Below, in pieces: positions 1-10,122 of a stretch of DNA of 64,000 bases (its first letter is position 1; every line of letters starts with the position of its first letter). The position numbers were made by a program, and so were the translations under genes. The stretch spans positions 289,254 through 353,253 of the forward strand of contig JAHQRK010000039.1 of NCBI GenBank assembly GCA_019828595.1. The letters are read 5' to 3'. This DNA comes from Aphanomyces cochlioides (lineage: Eukaryota > Oomycota > Saprolegniomycetes > Saprolegniales > Verrucalvaceae). The notes under the pieces are model-generated. The model ran no database searches. It saw nothing but the letters and a program-made list of their open reading frames with translations, and had not been told where the DNA came from.

Positions 1-3000
1 AGAAGTGAAAAAAGGAAAGCCAATCAAGGCTATAGTCCAAAATCAGCAAATGGCTCGACTTGCTGGGCTAAAGCAGGAAGAAGACACAAATTCGTCCATG
101 ACGAATACTTATCAATGCAAAGATGGTGTCACACTGATTCCATACGAAGTCATCGGCACGCCGGATTTAGTCGCCAGAAAGTCCAATTTGGTGATATGCC
201 ACGATTTTTTTGACACGCTCGACTCGACCAAAGTATTTATCCGCTCAGTTCTCACAAAAAATTTAGGATGCCAAATTTTGCTATTTAATCTTCCTGGACA
301 AGCAGGCTCGAAATATCCTGTTCATGACAACCTGAATGTCCTGAACAACGTATTTATAAGCGAGCGTGTCTTTGAATTGCTCACAGAATTGGATAAATCG
401 CTCAAATTTCACACAAGTGTCCCGTTCCACATTGTAGGATTTGGAAATGGGGGAAATGTTGCTGCGTGCCTTGCTATTCAATATGGAAAATGCTGGCCAC
501 AGCTCAAATCCGTTACTTTAATTAATGCGTTTGCCAAAATTGACGCCCAATTAGCTGGAATATTGCACGGCGCGTTGAACATATTTTCGTGTTTTCCGCC
601 AAATCGGCCAGACTTACCTGTGTCGTATTTCAGCAAGTTTTTGTTTTCCGAAGCGTACTTGGCTCGCGTGGATCCGAATTTAGCGTTGAGTATTTACACA
701 GCCGTAACAAATCCAATTTCATTGGAAGGTCGCATTCAAATTTGCAGAGGGGCTCTGCATCATGTCGATTTAGTATCTCAATTAAGAGAAATTGCTGTAC
801 CTTTGGTAATTGTTCAGTCGGTTGAGAATGTCCTCATCGCTCCAACTAATGTTGATCCATTTCTAGAAGGTTGGTAACTATTTGCAAGTTCCTACTGACT
901 TTTGATGTATTAGGGCGTTCCTGTTCACATATTTGGTCGCACCAACACAGCAAAAAAGGAGACTTGAATTCAAAAGCCAAGCAACTCTTGACCCAAGTCT
1001 TGAAAACACCAGAGAAAAGTGCATTTGTCACGTGGCTCCGATCTGGACACGAAGTCCGCCAAGAAAGTAAAGCATATATTTGCGACCTATTAGAGTTTTT
1101 AGTATCATGGCCGAGTATTTCAGACACTCTTTGTGCCAACAAAGAGTCGATTGTTTCTTCAGCTAAAGATGATCCAGCTCCAGAGAAGTCAGAAATTTCA
1201 CTGGAAACTCAAGGGGCGATTGATTCGCAGTCAAAACAAGACACATCACTGGCTGACGTGGTCGGAAAGTCATCGAAAATACAAGACAGAGTGAAGCCAG
1301 CCCAATCGGCTTCACAAGAGCATGTCAAACCGGCAACAAGTATAGCAACTCCAAGTTTTCCGGAGCCAATAGTTGCTTCTGCTGTCAAATTCGAAGTAGA
1401 GCAAGTTACAAACTCAGCGTCGTTGTCAACACAGATGGATTTAGCCCGAAAGAAGCTGGAAGATCAAATGGCAGCTGCAGAAGCGCTGGCGAATGAAAAG
1501 CGTCTACTTGAAAAACAAGAGGTTGAAAACAGGTTGGCGAATCTCCGAGCTGAGCAAGAACGTCGGCGAAAGCAATGGGAAGACGAGGACAATGCTCGGT
1601 TAGCCGTGTTGGAGCAAGAGCTCCGCGGGCGAAAGGAAGAGAGGGAGATTGTACATACCATCGTTGAAAATACCACGTGGAAAAACGAACTCGAGCTTGA
1701 AAAAGAATTTCTTCTTTATCGTCCTGATATTGCATTGCAAACCGAGTCTATGACTGATGGTGGAATATCTACAGCTCCATTGGATCCCGATTTTGAAATT
1801 CCACGAACGAATCTTGACACCTCGACTGTGCTTGAAAATATACTTGGCCCACCGAAATCAGTTGAGATAGCCAGCCTCTTCGAAGAATTGGAGGCTGAAG
1901 AAGAACGAAAACGAGCTTTGGGCGTGTTAAAGGTCCAAGAATTTGAGCAAATTCAACGACAGATGAGCTTAGCCCAAGCTGAGCGCGAAAAAGCTGAACG
2001 AGCTCAAAACGATATGCTAGAAGTCATCCGTCGAGAAGAAATGGCTGTGAAGATCCAAACAAACGTTCGAGGTTTCTTAGCGCAGCGGGAAGTCACTCGA
2101 CGACGCAAAGAAGTTCAATTCGATCTCAAACGAAACAGAGACGGTGCTAAAATTGTTCGCATTGCTCGTGGCGCGCTCTCACGGAAAAGAACTCGCGAGT
2201 ACAAGGAAACTAAAATCCGACGGGAAATGTATGAAGATGCGACTTTAACGATCCAGAGAAACTACAAAGGGTTCACGGCACGACGACAATATCGCTCGAA
2301 ACGACGACAAAAGTACGCAAAGGTTATTCAGCGTGTGTACCGCGGCTACGTTGGACGAAAACGAGTGGCACAATTGCGGGCTAAGCTAGCTTATGAGCAA
2401 CGCATGGGGGTTAAAGCGACGAAATTGCAGGCGACTTATAGAATGCATCGGGAAAAGGAGAAATATTTAGCAATCCGAGTGCGAACGCTCGCTGCCAACG
2501 AAATTCAGCGAGTTTTACGAGGGCACTTGGCTCGACTTCGAGTATGCCACGGAGGATATTTTGTATTCATGAGTATTTGAATAGGTGCGAAGGATGAAGG
2601 AGTGGGAAAATTCAGAACCAGGACCTGAGAAATTATCACTGGGTTTGAAACGCATTGAAGCATCTAAAGCTGAATTTGAAAAGCAACAACAAGAAATTGA
2701 TGCTCTGCATCGTGCACAAGAACTAGCTGAGCTGAAAGTATCGGAAATCCACTCAAGTTTGAGCGAATCTCAGAAAGAATTGGTAGTTCTAGAGCGAGAA
2801 CTACTTGAAATCGACCAGATCGAGACCGATTTGCATGAATTGACACACGAAGCTGAACTTCTTAGGACAAGAGGAGTAGAGCACACGACGCCTTTGGGGA
2901 ATGGCATTGTGATCAACGAGCTCAACGAGACGAGTGGCTTTGAAACCAAAGAAGAAGCGCGGAAACGACAAGCCGATGCATATGCAGTCGAAATGGCCAT

Positions 3001-4347
3001 TCATATTAAACGCGCCGAGCGGGAGAAAAAGAAGAGAGAGCTCGAAGCTGAGTTTACGAGTGTATTCAACGACGTCCAAGCCAAGAAACAGCAGCTTGAA
3101 GAAATGGAAAATAAGTTGAGCGACATGGAAGCCACTCGGATGCGAAAAGACCGCGAGTTCACGCGGCTACAGCGCAATTTGATGGAGCTTCTGGAAGAAC
3201 AAAAATATGAACTCGATTTAATCCGTGAAAAGGGCATCGAGCTCGAAACTGCAACGGCGACGTCGGCAGCTGCAGCCGCAGCGACTGCGATGAAAGCCAA
3301 GGAGCACGAGAAGAAATCTCAAGCAATCTTTGAATCGACGGAAGAATTGATGAAATTCCAGTTCATGGTACAGATCGCACTCATTTTCTTCCCAAGTGAA
3401 ACTTTCTTGTAGTCCATGTCTCTATCGTATTTCAGCTCGCTCAATATGCTCAAGAGCCTGCGGGACATAAACGCAGACACGACAGCAGCAGCAATAACAA
3501 GCACGGCGGAGACGGCAGCATCGGCTGCAGCGGCGGCCGCGGCGGCAAATATTCCAACGATGAAGCGTTTGCAAGTTGGCAGTGCCGAGTTGATGGATGC
3601 TGCATCCAAAAAGAAGAAAATCGAGCTGGAAGAGAAACTCCGAAGGGAACAAGAGGCCCACGAAGCAATGAAGCAGCCATTTCCAAATGCGATGCGAGAT
3701 TGGTCAATCGACGATGTCCAGCGGTGGCTTGACGTTCTGTCCCTATCACAGTACAAGCAAGCTTTCAAAGAAGGTGCAGTGGATGGCGCACTGCTGCTGG
3801 AATTGCGACCTGAGGATATATCGGATATCTTGGGTGTGACGCACAAGGCACATATTTTGAAAATATTAGTGTCCCGGAAGAAATACTTGCCTCTCAGTGC
3901 GCAGGAGAGGATGCAAGTCAGTGTCGTCGAGAGCGAAGAAGCGTCGGATCAAAAGCGCAAAGGAGTAGGACTTACCTCGATGATACAAACCTCATTGTGG
4001 TGTAGATTCCGGACGCTGACACAGTCTTTAGCCAAGCTAGGAATGGCCGCTTGAAGCGCTTGATGGAAAGCGTCGAAGCAGGTTTTGATCTCAATGTCGA
4101 AGACGACAAGGGCAATACGTTGCTCCTCGTCGCGGCGCAAAATGTCAACCAGAAAATGGTTGAATTCCTGGTCCTTAAAGGGGCGAATGTGAATCACAAG
4201 AATGCGCAAGGCAACACTGCGCTCCATTTTGCCATGGCGTACGACAAAGAAGGCATTCTCGGCGAATATTTAATCGGTCACGGGGCCGACGACACGATTG
4301 AAAATATGTTTGGGCTCTCGCCTTACGATGGCATCTCGGGCGATTAA
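1..4347 (+). CDS. Pseudo-alpha/beta-hydrolase, coiled-coil, IQ, SAM and ankyrin protein (5' partial)
   Basis: Exons are 5..869, 914..2541, 2585..3367, 3413..3964 and 4006..4347; introns of 44, 43, 45 and 41 nt have GT-AG ends and keep frame, giving 1389 aa. There is no ATG at the left edge, so the N-terminus lies outside the window. Residues about 40-290 form an alpha/beta-hydrolase (NDR/epoxide-hydrolase-like) fold. The nucleophile elbow reads GFGNGG at residues 145-150, so the expected Ser of GxSxG is Gly and the domain is probably not a hydrolase. Charged coiled coil follows, then six IQ-type motifs at about 667-835 (for example VKIQTNVRGFLAQR and AKVIQRVYRGYVGRK), more coiled coil with Ala runs, a SAM domain at about 1185-1250 (WSIDDVQRWLDVLSL), and two or three ankyrin repeats at about 1306-1385. 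The likely role is a calmodulin-binding scaffold in cytoskeleton, flagellum or signalling; this is inferred from the domains. It converges on the PX gene 53 bp away. Confidence 0.85.
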
Positions 4348-4400
4348 TAGCATGGAATCATGCAGCACTCTCAGCATTGTTGCTCTCTTATTCATGACTC

Positions 4401-4994
4401 TTAATGGCAAGAAACTTCTAAGAACTCATCAACGATTTCATCTTGAAGGATCTACAGGCATGGAGCATTGATTTCACTGAAGTCAAACTTGATAATACCT
4501 GAGGGTATAGCGACAAGAGTGCATCAATGTAATAACCAAGCTCTCGCTGCCGTTTCTCAACGAAGTCACTGGATAAGGACGAACCCAAGTATTTCTTGCT
4601 TGGCAAGGAGGGGAACGAGCTCGCCAAATGGGGATACTTCTCACGAAGCTAGCAAAGATGTCGATGTTGGACGATAAGAACGAGCAAATACCAGGATATC
4701 TATGGCGCAAAATTCACGATACCGTCGTAGCGTCTCCCAGCTCTATCAGCTTCGAATCAACGAACCGTCTAACTATCTAATGTACCCGCGTGCGGCCGTC
4801 AGGGCCTTGGCAAGCACACCTCAACACATATTCCTACGAGACACAAGCTTGGTTCTGGATTTTTCCACGTTCTCTCGTACGGTGTAGAACTTTCCACTGT
4901 CGTGGTCGAGGCTCTCTTGGCTTCCGAAGACGTTTACCTTGAGCACAAGGTGGCCTTCTTCTTCGCTAGACGCAGCCGTCGACAAAGATGACAT
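4401..4994 (-). CDS. Small PX-domain (phox homology, sorting-nexin-like) protein
   Basis: Five short exons on the minus strand, complement(4881..4994, 4786..4833, 4692..4742, 4499..4648, 4401..4451), are joined by introns of 47, 43, 43 and 47 nt. All introns are GT-AG and phase 0, and the product is 137 aa. The spliced product is almost entirely one PX domain: a GKFYT strand, then SWETLRRYREF (the RRY-x-x-F phosphoinositide-binding motif), REKYPHL, a PSKK motif, FVEKRQRELGYYI and a C-terminal DEFLEV helix. PX domains bind phosphatidylinositol 3-phosphate on endosomes, so a membrane-trafficking role is likely. No BAR, kinase or other partner domain is present. The start is the first ATG giving a full domain. 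The exons are too short to stand out in a simple ORF scan, but the domain continuity across four junctions is convincing. Confidence 0.85.
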
Positions 4995-5577
4995 TTTCCA
5001 ATGTGACCATTTCACACTTTAGTCATATTAGCTGTGTATTTAGATACTTGACCACAATAAATAAATTTCAAGCTCAGTTGTCAGTCAATATTTCTGTTTT
5101 TCCCGTATCCAACGAGAATAATGGGATCATCTCTAAGCGGAAACTTATTTTAGTCTTGTTCTGTATCTAATCTGTGATACCTCGAAGATGGTGAGCAAGA
5201 CGAATTCATCATGCTCCACTGCATAACAGACAATCACACTTGAATGCAGTCGCGAGATTGGAAATAGTTGCCTCGATATCAACGGAATGGTTCGGCATAA
5301 AGAGGTTGCAATCGCGCATTCGGTTGCTCAGTGGTGGCGCGCCTGACTGACAAAGGTAATCCCTGGTGGGGCGCATTTCTGATGGATCAAAACATGCCAT
5401 GGATCATGTCATGTCTCCTCCAAGGGCAAACAAATAGCACTGGCACACCAGAAGCATGGTGTGGGTACCAGAAATTCACAACGCGCTCTGCAAATTCTGC
5501 TGGAAGAGTTGAACAGTCAGGCGTCTATTGTCCTTACGTCGTTAATGAAAGTACAGTATTTCGCCGATTGTGTTGCA
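4995..5577. other. Intergenic region, no gene recognised
   Basis: AT-rich sequence upstream of the PX gene. The short open frames on either strand do not resemble a known family and lack coherent splice joining. It probably carries the PX promoter near 5000-5170. The stretch from about 5200 to 5577 looks like non-coding or decayed sequence abutting a transposon. Confidence 0.4.
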
Positions 5578-6015
5578 TACTACTCTGGTCCACATTATTT
5601 GTCACATAGTTTTTCCATTGGCAAAATTTCTTTGATTTCACGGTATTTTGGGCTTCTGATTGGTTTATTAAGAATTAATAACCGTGCTCTTTGATTGGAC
5701 TATCTGCAAGTGCTCTGAATCAAATTCAATTGAGAGAAACAACTCCTTAAACACAGACTACTCTACTGTAATCATGAAAAAAGTTCCGCTGTGCAGTCGT
5801 AGACCACTATGGCGTCTACTACACAAGACAATCTTATAAACTACCTTTGCAGAGTGCCAATCAAGCGCTCATATACCGCCAAGACATCGATGGGATTTCG
5901 AAACGTGCTGTTGAGTCTCGTTCTTCCCGAAATGCATCAACATCACTCATACATTAGTCAAGATTAAATTAAATGTTGTATTTTAGCCAAAAAGTTGAAG
6001 TAAAATTTATACTTA

Positions 6016-6364
6016 GGGCCCGTCTGGCAACCGAAAATATTACAATAAATAAGCCCAAAATGCCATTTTGAGGCCAAATTCAATAATTTAGGGTCCGTCT
6101 GGCAAAATTTCAAAATCAATATGCCATTTTCAGCCAAATTGAAATCAACTATTTATGGCATGTTCAAAATGGAGGTAAAACCTCCATTTCATAAAATAGC
6201 ATTTTGGGAGCCTCCACTGAGTATATCCCAACCAAAAATATTGGATTTGGTGCAAAACTCTTGGTGATAAACAAGTTCATATTTTGACCTCAATTATTGA
6301 ATTTGGCCTCAAAATGGCATTTTGGGCCTATTTATTGTAATATTTTCGGTTGCCAGACGGGCCC
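6016..6364. mobile_element. Second PIF/Harbinger-like inverted-repeat pair interlocked with the first
   Basis: Inverted arms 6016-6090 and 6290-6364 are near-perfect and end in GGGCCCGTCTGGCAACC. TTA flanks both ends (6013-6015 and 6365-6367). The pair overlaps, rather than nests within, the neighbouring MITE: its left arm lies outside that element and its right arm sits at that element's centre. Confidence 0.6.
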
Positions 6365-6673
6365 TTAGGTCAAAATATGAACTTGTTTATCTCAAAGAGT
6401 TTTGCACAAAATCCAATATTTTTGGTTGGTACTTGAAAATAAAAAAACAAAATGTCATAATTAAAAGGTATCATATTTTATTTTTTAAATTAAATATAAG
6501 TATATAAATTAAATAATATTTTAATTTATATAAAGATATATACTCACTGGAGGTTCCCAAAATGTCATTTTACGAGATGGAGGTTTTACCTCTATTTTGA
6601 ATATGCCATAAATCGTTGATCCCAATTTGGCTGAAAATGGCATATTGATTTTGAATTTTTGCCAGACGCACCC
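6091..6673. mobile_element. PIF/Harbinger-like MITE (long foldback)
   Basis: The left terminus GGGTCCGTCTGGCAAAA at 6091 and the inverted right terminus GGGTGCGTCTGGCAAAA ending at 6673 are flanked by TTA on both sides (6088-6090 and 6674-6676). The TTA duplication and GGG start fit PIF/Harbinger (Tourist-like) elements. The arms are about 135 bp (6091-6225 against 6541-6673). An inner inverted pair (about 6228-6290 against 6365-6433) makes it a long foldback. There is no coding capacity; 6434-6540 is very AT-rich. Confidence 0.65.
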
Positions 6674-6744
6674 TTAATTAAACTATTGCCAATACTTAAA
6701 ACAAGACAAAAACAATATGACAAATAATGCGGACCGGAGTAGTA

Positions 6745-7161
6745 GGAGTTGAGCAAGTATTTCCCATACCGATCCTGACATTGAAGGGTTTCTGTTGTGA
6801 CCTTGCTCGTTCTGACATTGTTCACCCAAAGAAGCCTCTGTCCATATCATGGAACTGTTGGCCTAAGAATGCTCGAACATATCACAAGATCGAAAGACGA
6901 GGTTCTAGATACCGTGTAGATCAACGACAAGTCATACCGAACCTGACGAAAGCGGCTTGACGTGTTGATGATGAATGCAGTAGGGCAAGGCGCATTGATA
7001 AGTTTAGCTCGGAGACAGAACAGCTAAGAAGCTCTTGAGCGGCATCGAGTTGGTCCGATCTTGGCATCAATATCACAAAGTGGTGATAGAACTGATATAG
7101 AATCCGGATAAAATGAAATATCCGGACCAGCCATATTGAGATCTTCAAAATCAGAGTTGCA
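6745..7161. other. Intergenic region upstream of the gamma-glutamyl hydrolase
   Basis: I recognise no gene. The open frames on both strands are short and match no family I know. The last 100-150 bases before 7162 presumably hold the promoter of the hydrolase gene, but I see no clear TATA or CCAAT box. Confidence 0.35.
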
Positions 7162-8205
7162 ATGGAGCATGCAAGTGACGTCGAGCCACTTGTCGGACGC
7201 AAAAATCGAAAGAGAGCACTTCTGCCATCGTTGCTCTTTGTGGCACCGCTGTTTATACTCGGTGTGATCGTCGTCACGATGTTTGCGTTACAAGAACCTC
7301 AAAAAAGCAAACTCCGGGATGCCACGACGCCAGTTTTGACGAGGAATCCAATCATTGGCGTTCATGCTCACGAATCGCTCTTTGACGACGAATTCATCGC
7401 GGCATCGTACGTCAAGTGGATTGAAAGTGCCGGTGGTCGTGCTGTGCGCATTCCATACAACGCATCCAAGGAAGAGCTTGCACATTTACTCCGCAGTGTC
7501 AATGGACTCCTATTTCCAGGAGGCTATGGCGAACCGACCGACCAAGCGGCTTTCATGTACAAAAGCGTGATAGAGATGAATGCAAATGGCACGTACTTTC
7601 CACTCTGGGGAACGTGCCTCGGATTTGAATGGCTCATCAAGCTTCAGTCGCGCAACATGTCGATCCTCGACCACGTCGATGCTCACAATCTTTCGTCAAC
7701 TTTGAAATTCCTTCACTTCGGAAGCGGCACTCCTAGCCGACTCTTCAGTTTCAGTCCGTACTTTCAAGCGCTTGCAACGAGTCCACTGGCATTCAACTAC
7801 CACCAATACGGGATTCTCCACAGAAACTTTTCCGCGACGGAAGCACTCACGTCATTTTTTAAACCTTTGGCGACTTCTGAAGATCGAAAAGGACGCACAT
7901 ACATCGCTGCTATCGAATCCATTGCATATCCCATCTACGGCATTCAATTCCATCCTGAAAAGAACGCCTACGAATTTGGCATGAATCCAAATGGCCGACT
8001 CCACTACGCCATTGACCACAGCTACGAATCCATCATGGCGTCACAGGCCTTTGCTCATTTTTTCATAGCAGAAGCGAGGAAAAATGACCACGCATTTCCC
8101 ACGGCCGCAGAAGAATACGCTGCTCTGCTGTACAATGCTCCCCGGTCCAATCGATCGTATCCTTCCTACGAAGAGATATTCATCTTCAAAAAAGGACAAA
8201 CATAA
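7162..8205 (+). CDS. GGH: Gamma-glutamyl hydrolase (peptidase C26), membrane-anchored
   Basis: Intronless ORF of 347 aa from an ATG. The class-I-amidotransferase-like C26 fold runs from about residue 62. The first strand is NPIIGVHAHES, followed by GLLFPGGYGEP, the nucleophile elbow FPLWGTCLGFEWL with Cys152, an FNYHQYGI loop, and the catalytic His264 in IQFHPEKNAYEF. The family removes gamma-linked glutamates from folyl- and antifolyl-polyglutamates, usually in vacuole, lysosome or outside the cell. Residues about 21-43 form a single hydrophobic segment after a basic RKNRKR stretch, which looks like a type II signal anchor placing the enzyme in the lumen or outside. Several N-x-S/T sites (for example NGT and NMS) fit that topology. 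It converges on the next gene with only 18 bp between stop codons. Confidence 0.92.
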   Translation: MEHASDVEPLVGRKNRKRALLPSLLFVAPLFILGVIVVTMFALQEPQKSKLRDATTPVLTRNPIIGVHAHESLFDDEFIAASYVKWIESAGGRAVRIPYNASKEELAHLLRSVNGLLFPGGYGEPTDQAAFMYKSVIEMNANGTYFPLWGTCLGFEWLIKLQSRNMSILDHVDAHNLSSTLKFLHFGSGTPSRLFSFSPYFQALATSPLAFNYHQYGILHRNFSATEALTSFFKPLATSEDRKGRTYIAAIESIAYPIYGIQFHPEKNAYEFGMNPNGRLHYAIDHSYESIMASQAFAHFFIAEARKNDHAFPTAAEEYAALLYNAPRSNRSYPSYEEIFIFKKGQT

Positions 8206-8223
8206 AGTATTTGACTCTCCACC

Positions 8224-9261
8224 TTAACCAATGAGTTTCTCTAAAGTCGAGATATTCTTGGCACGATACGTTTGAAGCGCTACGTAGAGCATTTCTTTCT
8301 GGAGCAAGACAGGCTGTAGTCGAAGCATGCAGGGCACGATGACCAGCATGTTCAATGGCCCAAGCTCATATGCCATCGAATTGACATACTCTTGCGGTTC
8401 CATGAAACCATTTCCATACAGACGAGAATTGATTTTGAATTCTTCGAGCTTCATCTTGTCATTCTTTGTGCACCACTTGACTGCTCGGAGGATTTGTTTT
8501 TGGAGCATCACTGCTTCATCGTTGTACAAGCACTCAAGCTGGTCCAGTGGCAACAGCTCAGGCACAGAGTCAAAAGGTCGAACGAGCATTTCAAGGCCGT
8601 AGCATTCACCTTCGACTTCATCGCCTGCACTTGAATTGACACTCTCGTTTGATTTGGCTTTCGCTGGTGGGACTTCTCCAGCAGGTGCTTCGTTCGCCTT
8701 TGTGTATGTTTCCGCCACCGCTCCAGGAGTTGCCACTACCTCTATTGGAGCCTCAAACGCCACTGCTGGACCTTCTACATGTTCAACTTGTTGGACCTCT
8801 GCTACCAAAGATCTTGCTTCGTCAACTAACGGGGCATCGGGGACGTTTGATGTGAAAGATGGAGTTGTTTCGACTTGTTGCGTATCTACGTCGCTCACAA
8901 TATCTAGCTTTGGCGAGGGTTCATCCACGGTAGGTTGGGTCAACGGCGCATCATCCACTCGCGTATGAGGTGGCTTCACTGATCGTTCGTCGACTTGAAT
9001 CTTTTGCAAACTTTCAGCCAAAATCTCATCCGCACTAACTGGTCGAATCGAAGTTTCTTCGATTTGTTCGATCTTTGCCTCTTCGATCCTTGTCACAGAT
9101 CTGTCGTCGGTCTCGGCGGCAGGCTCTACTTGGCTGTGGATTTCAATAACGGACGCAGTCTTGAGCTCAGTCTTCTTCAACACGGGTCTTCCACGGCGTC
9201 CAGGGGGAAGAGGTCGTCCTTCCATCGTCCTTTCAAAATCAAAAGTAACACTTTTCTTCAA
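8224..9261 (-). CDS. Hypothetical protein with disordered acidic N-half and conserved helical C-terminus
   Basis: Intronless ORF of 345 aa from an ATG. The N-terminus is basic (RPLPPGRRGRPVLKK). Residues about 35-215 are low-complexity, rich in Glu, Val, Pro, Ala and Asp, and look unstructured. Residues about 220-345 are more ordered, with motifs such as VRPFDSVPELLPLDQLE, LEEFKINSRLYGNGFM and YVNSMAYELGPLN, and are predicted to be helical. The layout of this part faintly recalls the C-terminal helical module of ZNF598/Hel2-type proteins, but no RING or zinc fingers are present, so I give no function. The clean frame and codon pattern make it very likely to be a real gene. Confidence 0.75.
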   Translation of the reverse strand: MKKSVTFDFERTMEGRPLPPGRRGRPVLKKTELKTASVIEIHSQVEPAAETDDRSVTRIEEAKIEQIEETSIRPVSADEILAESLQKIQVDERSVKPPHTRVDDAPLTQPTVDEPSPKLDIVSDVDTQQVETTPSFTSNVPDAPLVDEARSLVAEVQQVEHVEGPAVAFEAPIEVVATPGAVAETYTKANEAPAGEVPPAKAKSNESVNSSAGDEVEGECYGLEMLVRPFDSVPELLPLDQLECLYNDEAVMLQKQILRAVKWCTKNDKMKLEEFKINSRLYGNGFMEPQEYVNSMAYELGPLNMLVIVPCMLRLQPVLLQKEMLYVALQTYRAKNISTLEKLIG

Positions 9262-10122
9262 GAATTTTAATATGAATATAAAATATTCATCACTACTGTT
9301 CTATTTTATATTCGTTTTATATTTTTAAGCTTTGACTAGCCACATCTCAATTTCAAACGTTTGTATACTAGCTAAGGCATCAAGACGCCATTTATAGTTG
9401 CTTAGATAGCATGAGTATTTGCCGGCTAGATGAGCTTTAGGGTAAATCGTGAGGTCTTTGATGAGTATATTGATAATTTCATTGAATTTCCAAAAAATTA
9501 TGTAAACTAATATATTGTCAGATCAAATATTTCTACAAGCATAAAATAAAAAATAATCTCTCTTAACAGCAGGTAATCATAGTGGTGCCTTTCTAATCTA
9601 AAAACTTATCAAAATCTATTATTATAGAATCCTAAATATTCATATATAACTTTAAATTGTTTTTACACATTTTCGATTGTTCGGCAAAGATGAAACGGCG
9701 GCATGCTGCCATAACATTATATACACCATGCATTCAAGCTAGATGCAGTGTTAATGCATACAGTAAGCAGAGCGAGTATGTTTAAGGATGGAGAGTGTGT
9801 AATGCGGTTACCGCTGGGTATTCATTGTGTACGTGATCAAGGTTTTTTATTTGAGTACAGGAAGTATTTAAAATATTGCAATTTATTTAAACGTTTGCTC
9901 GATTTTCGCCCATTTTTTAATTCTTTTTTTGTGTGGTGGGTAGGTTAAATGAGCTTGTGAACCCAACAAGTTTCATCCTTGACCACCACAAGCGGCGTCG
10001 TCACGAAAGGACGAGCGGATTGTACAAGGTTAACGGCTGAATAGGATCGGTCCGAACATCTACTACACTCTATTTGCCATCCAAGAACGTAATACATCGA
10101 AGAGTGGTAAACTGACACAGTT
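9262..10122. other. AT-rich intergenic region between divergent genes
   Basis: About 860 bp separating the divergent starts at 9261 (-) and 10123 (+). It is strongly AT-rich between 9270 and 9700. I see no tRNA, no credible exon and no repeat. It should contain the promoters of both genes. Confidence 0.5.

Larger units (their letters stand above)
5580..6742. mobile_element. Non-autonomous Tc1/mariner-like element with terminal inverted repeats
   Basis: The left end at 5580 reads CTACTCTGGTCCACATTATT and continues TGTCA. The right end at 6742, read on the minus strand, is CTACTCCGGTCCGCATTATT and again continues TGTCA. Both ends are flanked by TA (5578-5579 and 6743-6744), the target duplication expected of Tc1/mariner transposons. 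The roughly 1.16 kb element has no transposase frame. Its right half is occupied by other inverted-repeat elements. The superfamily call rests on the TA duplication and short inverted repeats only. Confidence 0.65.

Noticed and set aside
3368..3435. Longer fourth-exon acceptor at TTTCAG in the IQ/SAM gene
   Set aside because: It shifts the frame. The TAG at 3411-3412 gives a 45-nt intron in frame.
9748..9948. 66-aa plus-strand frame in the 9.3-10.1 kb gap
   Set aside because: Low-complexity aromatic tail, no family resemblance and no supporting context.
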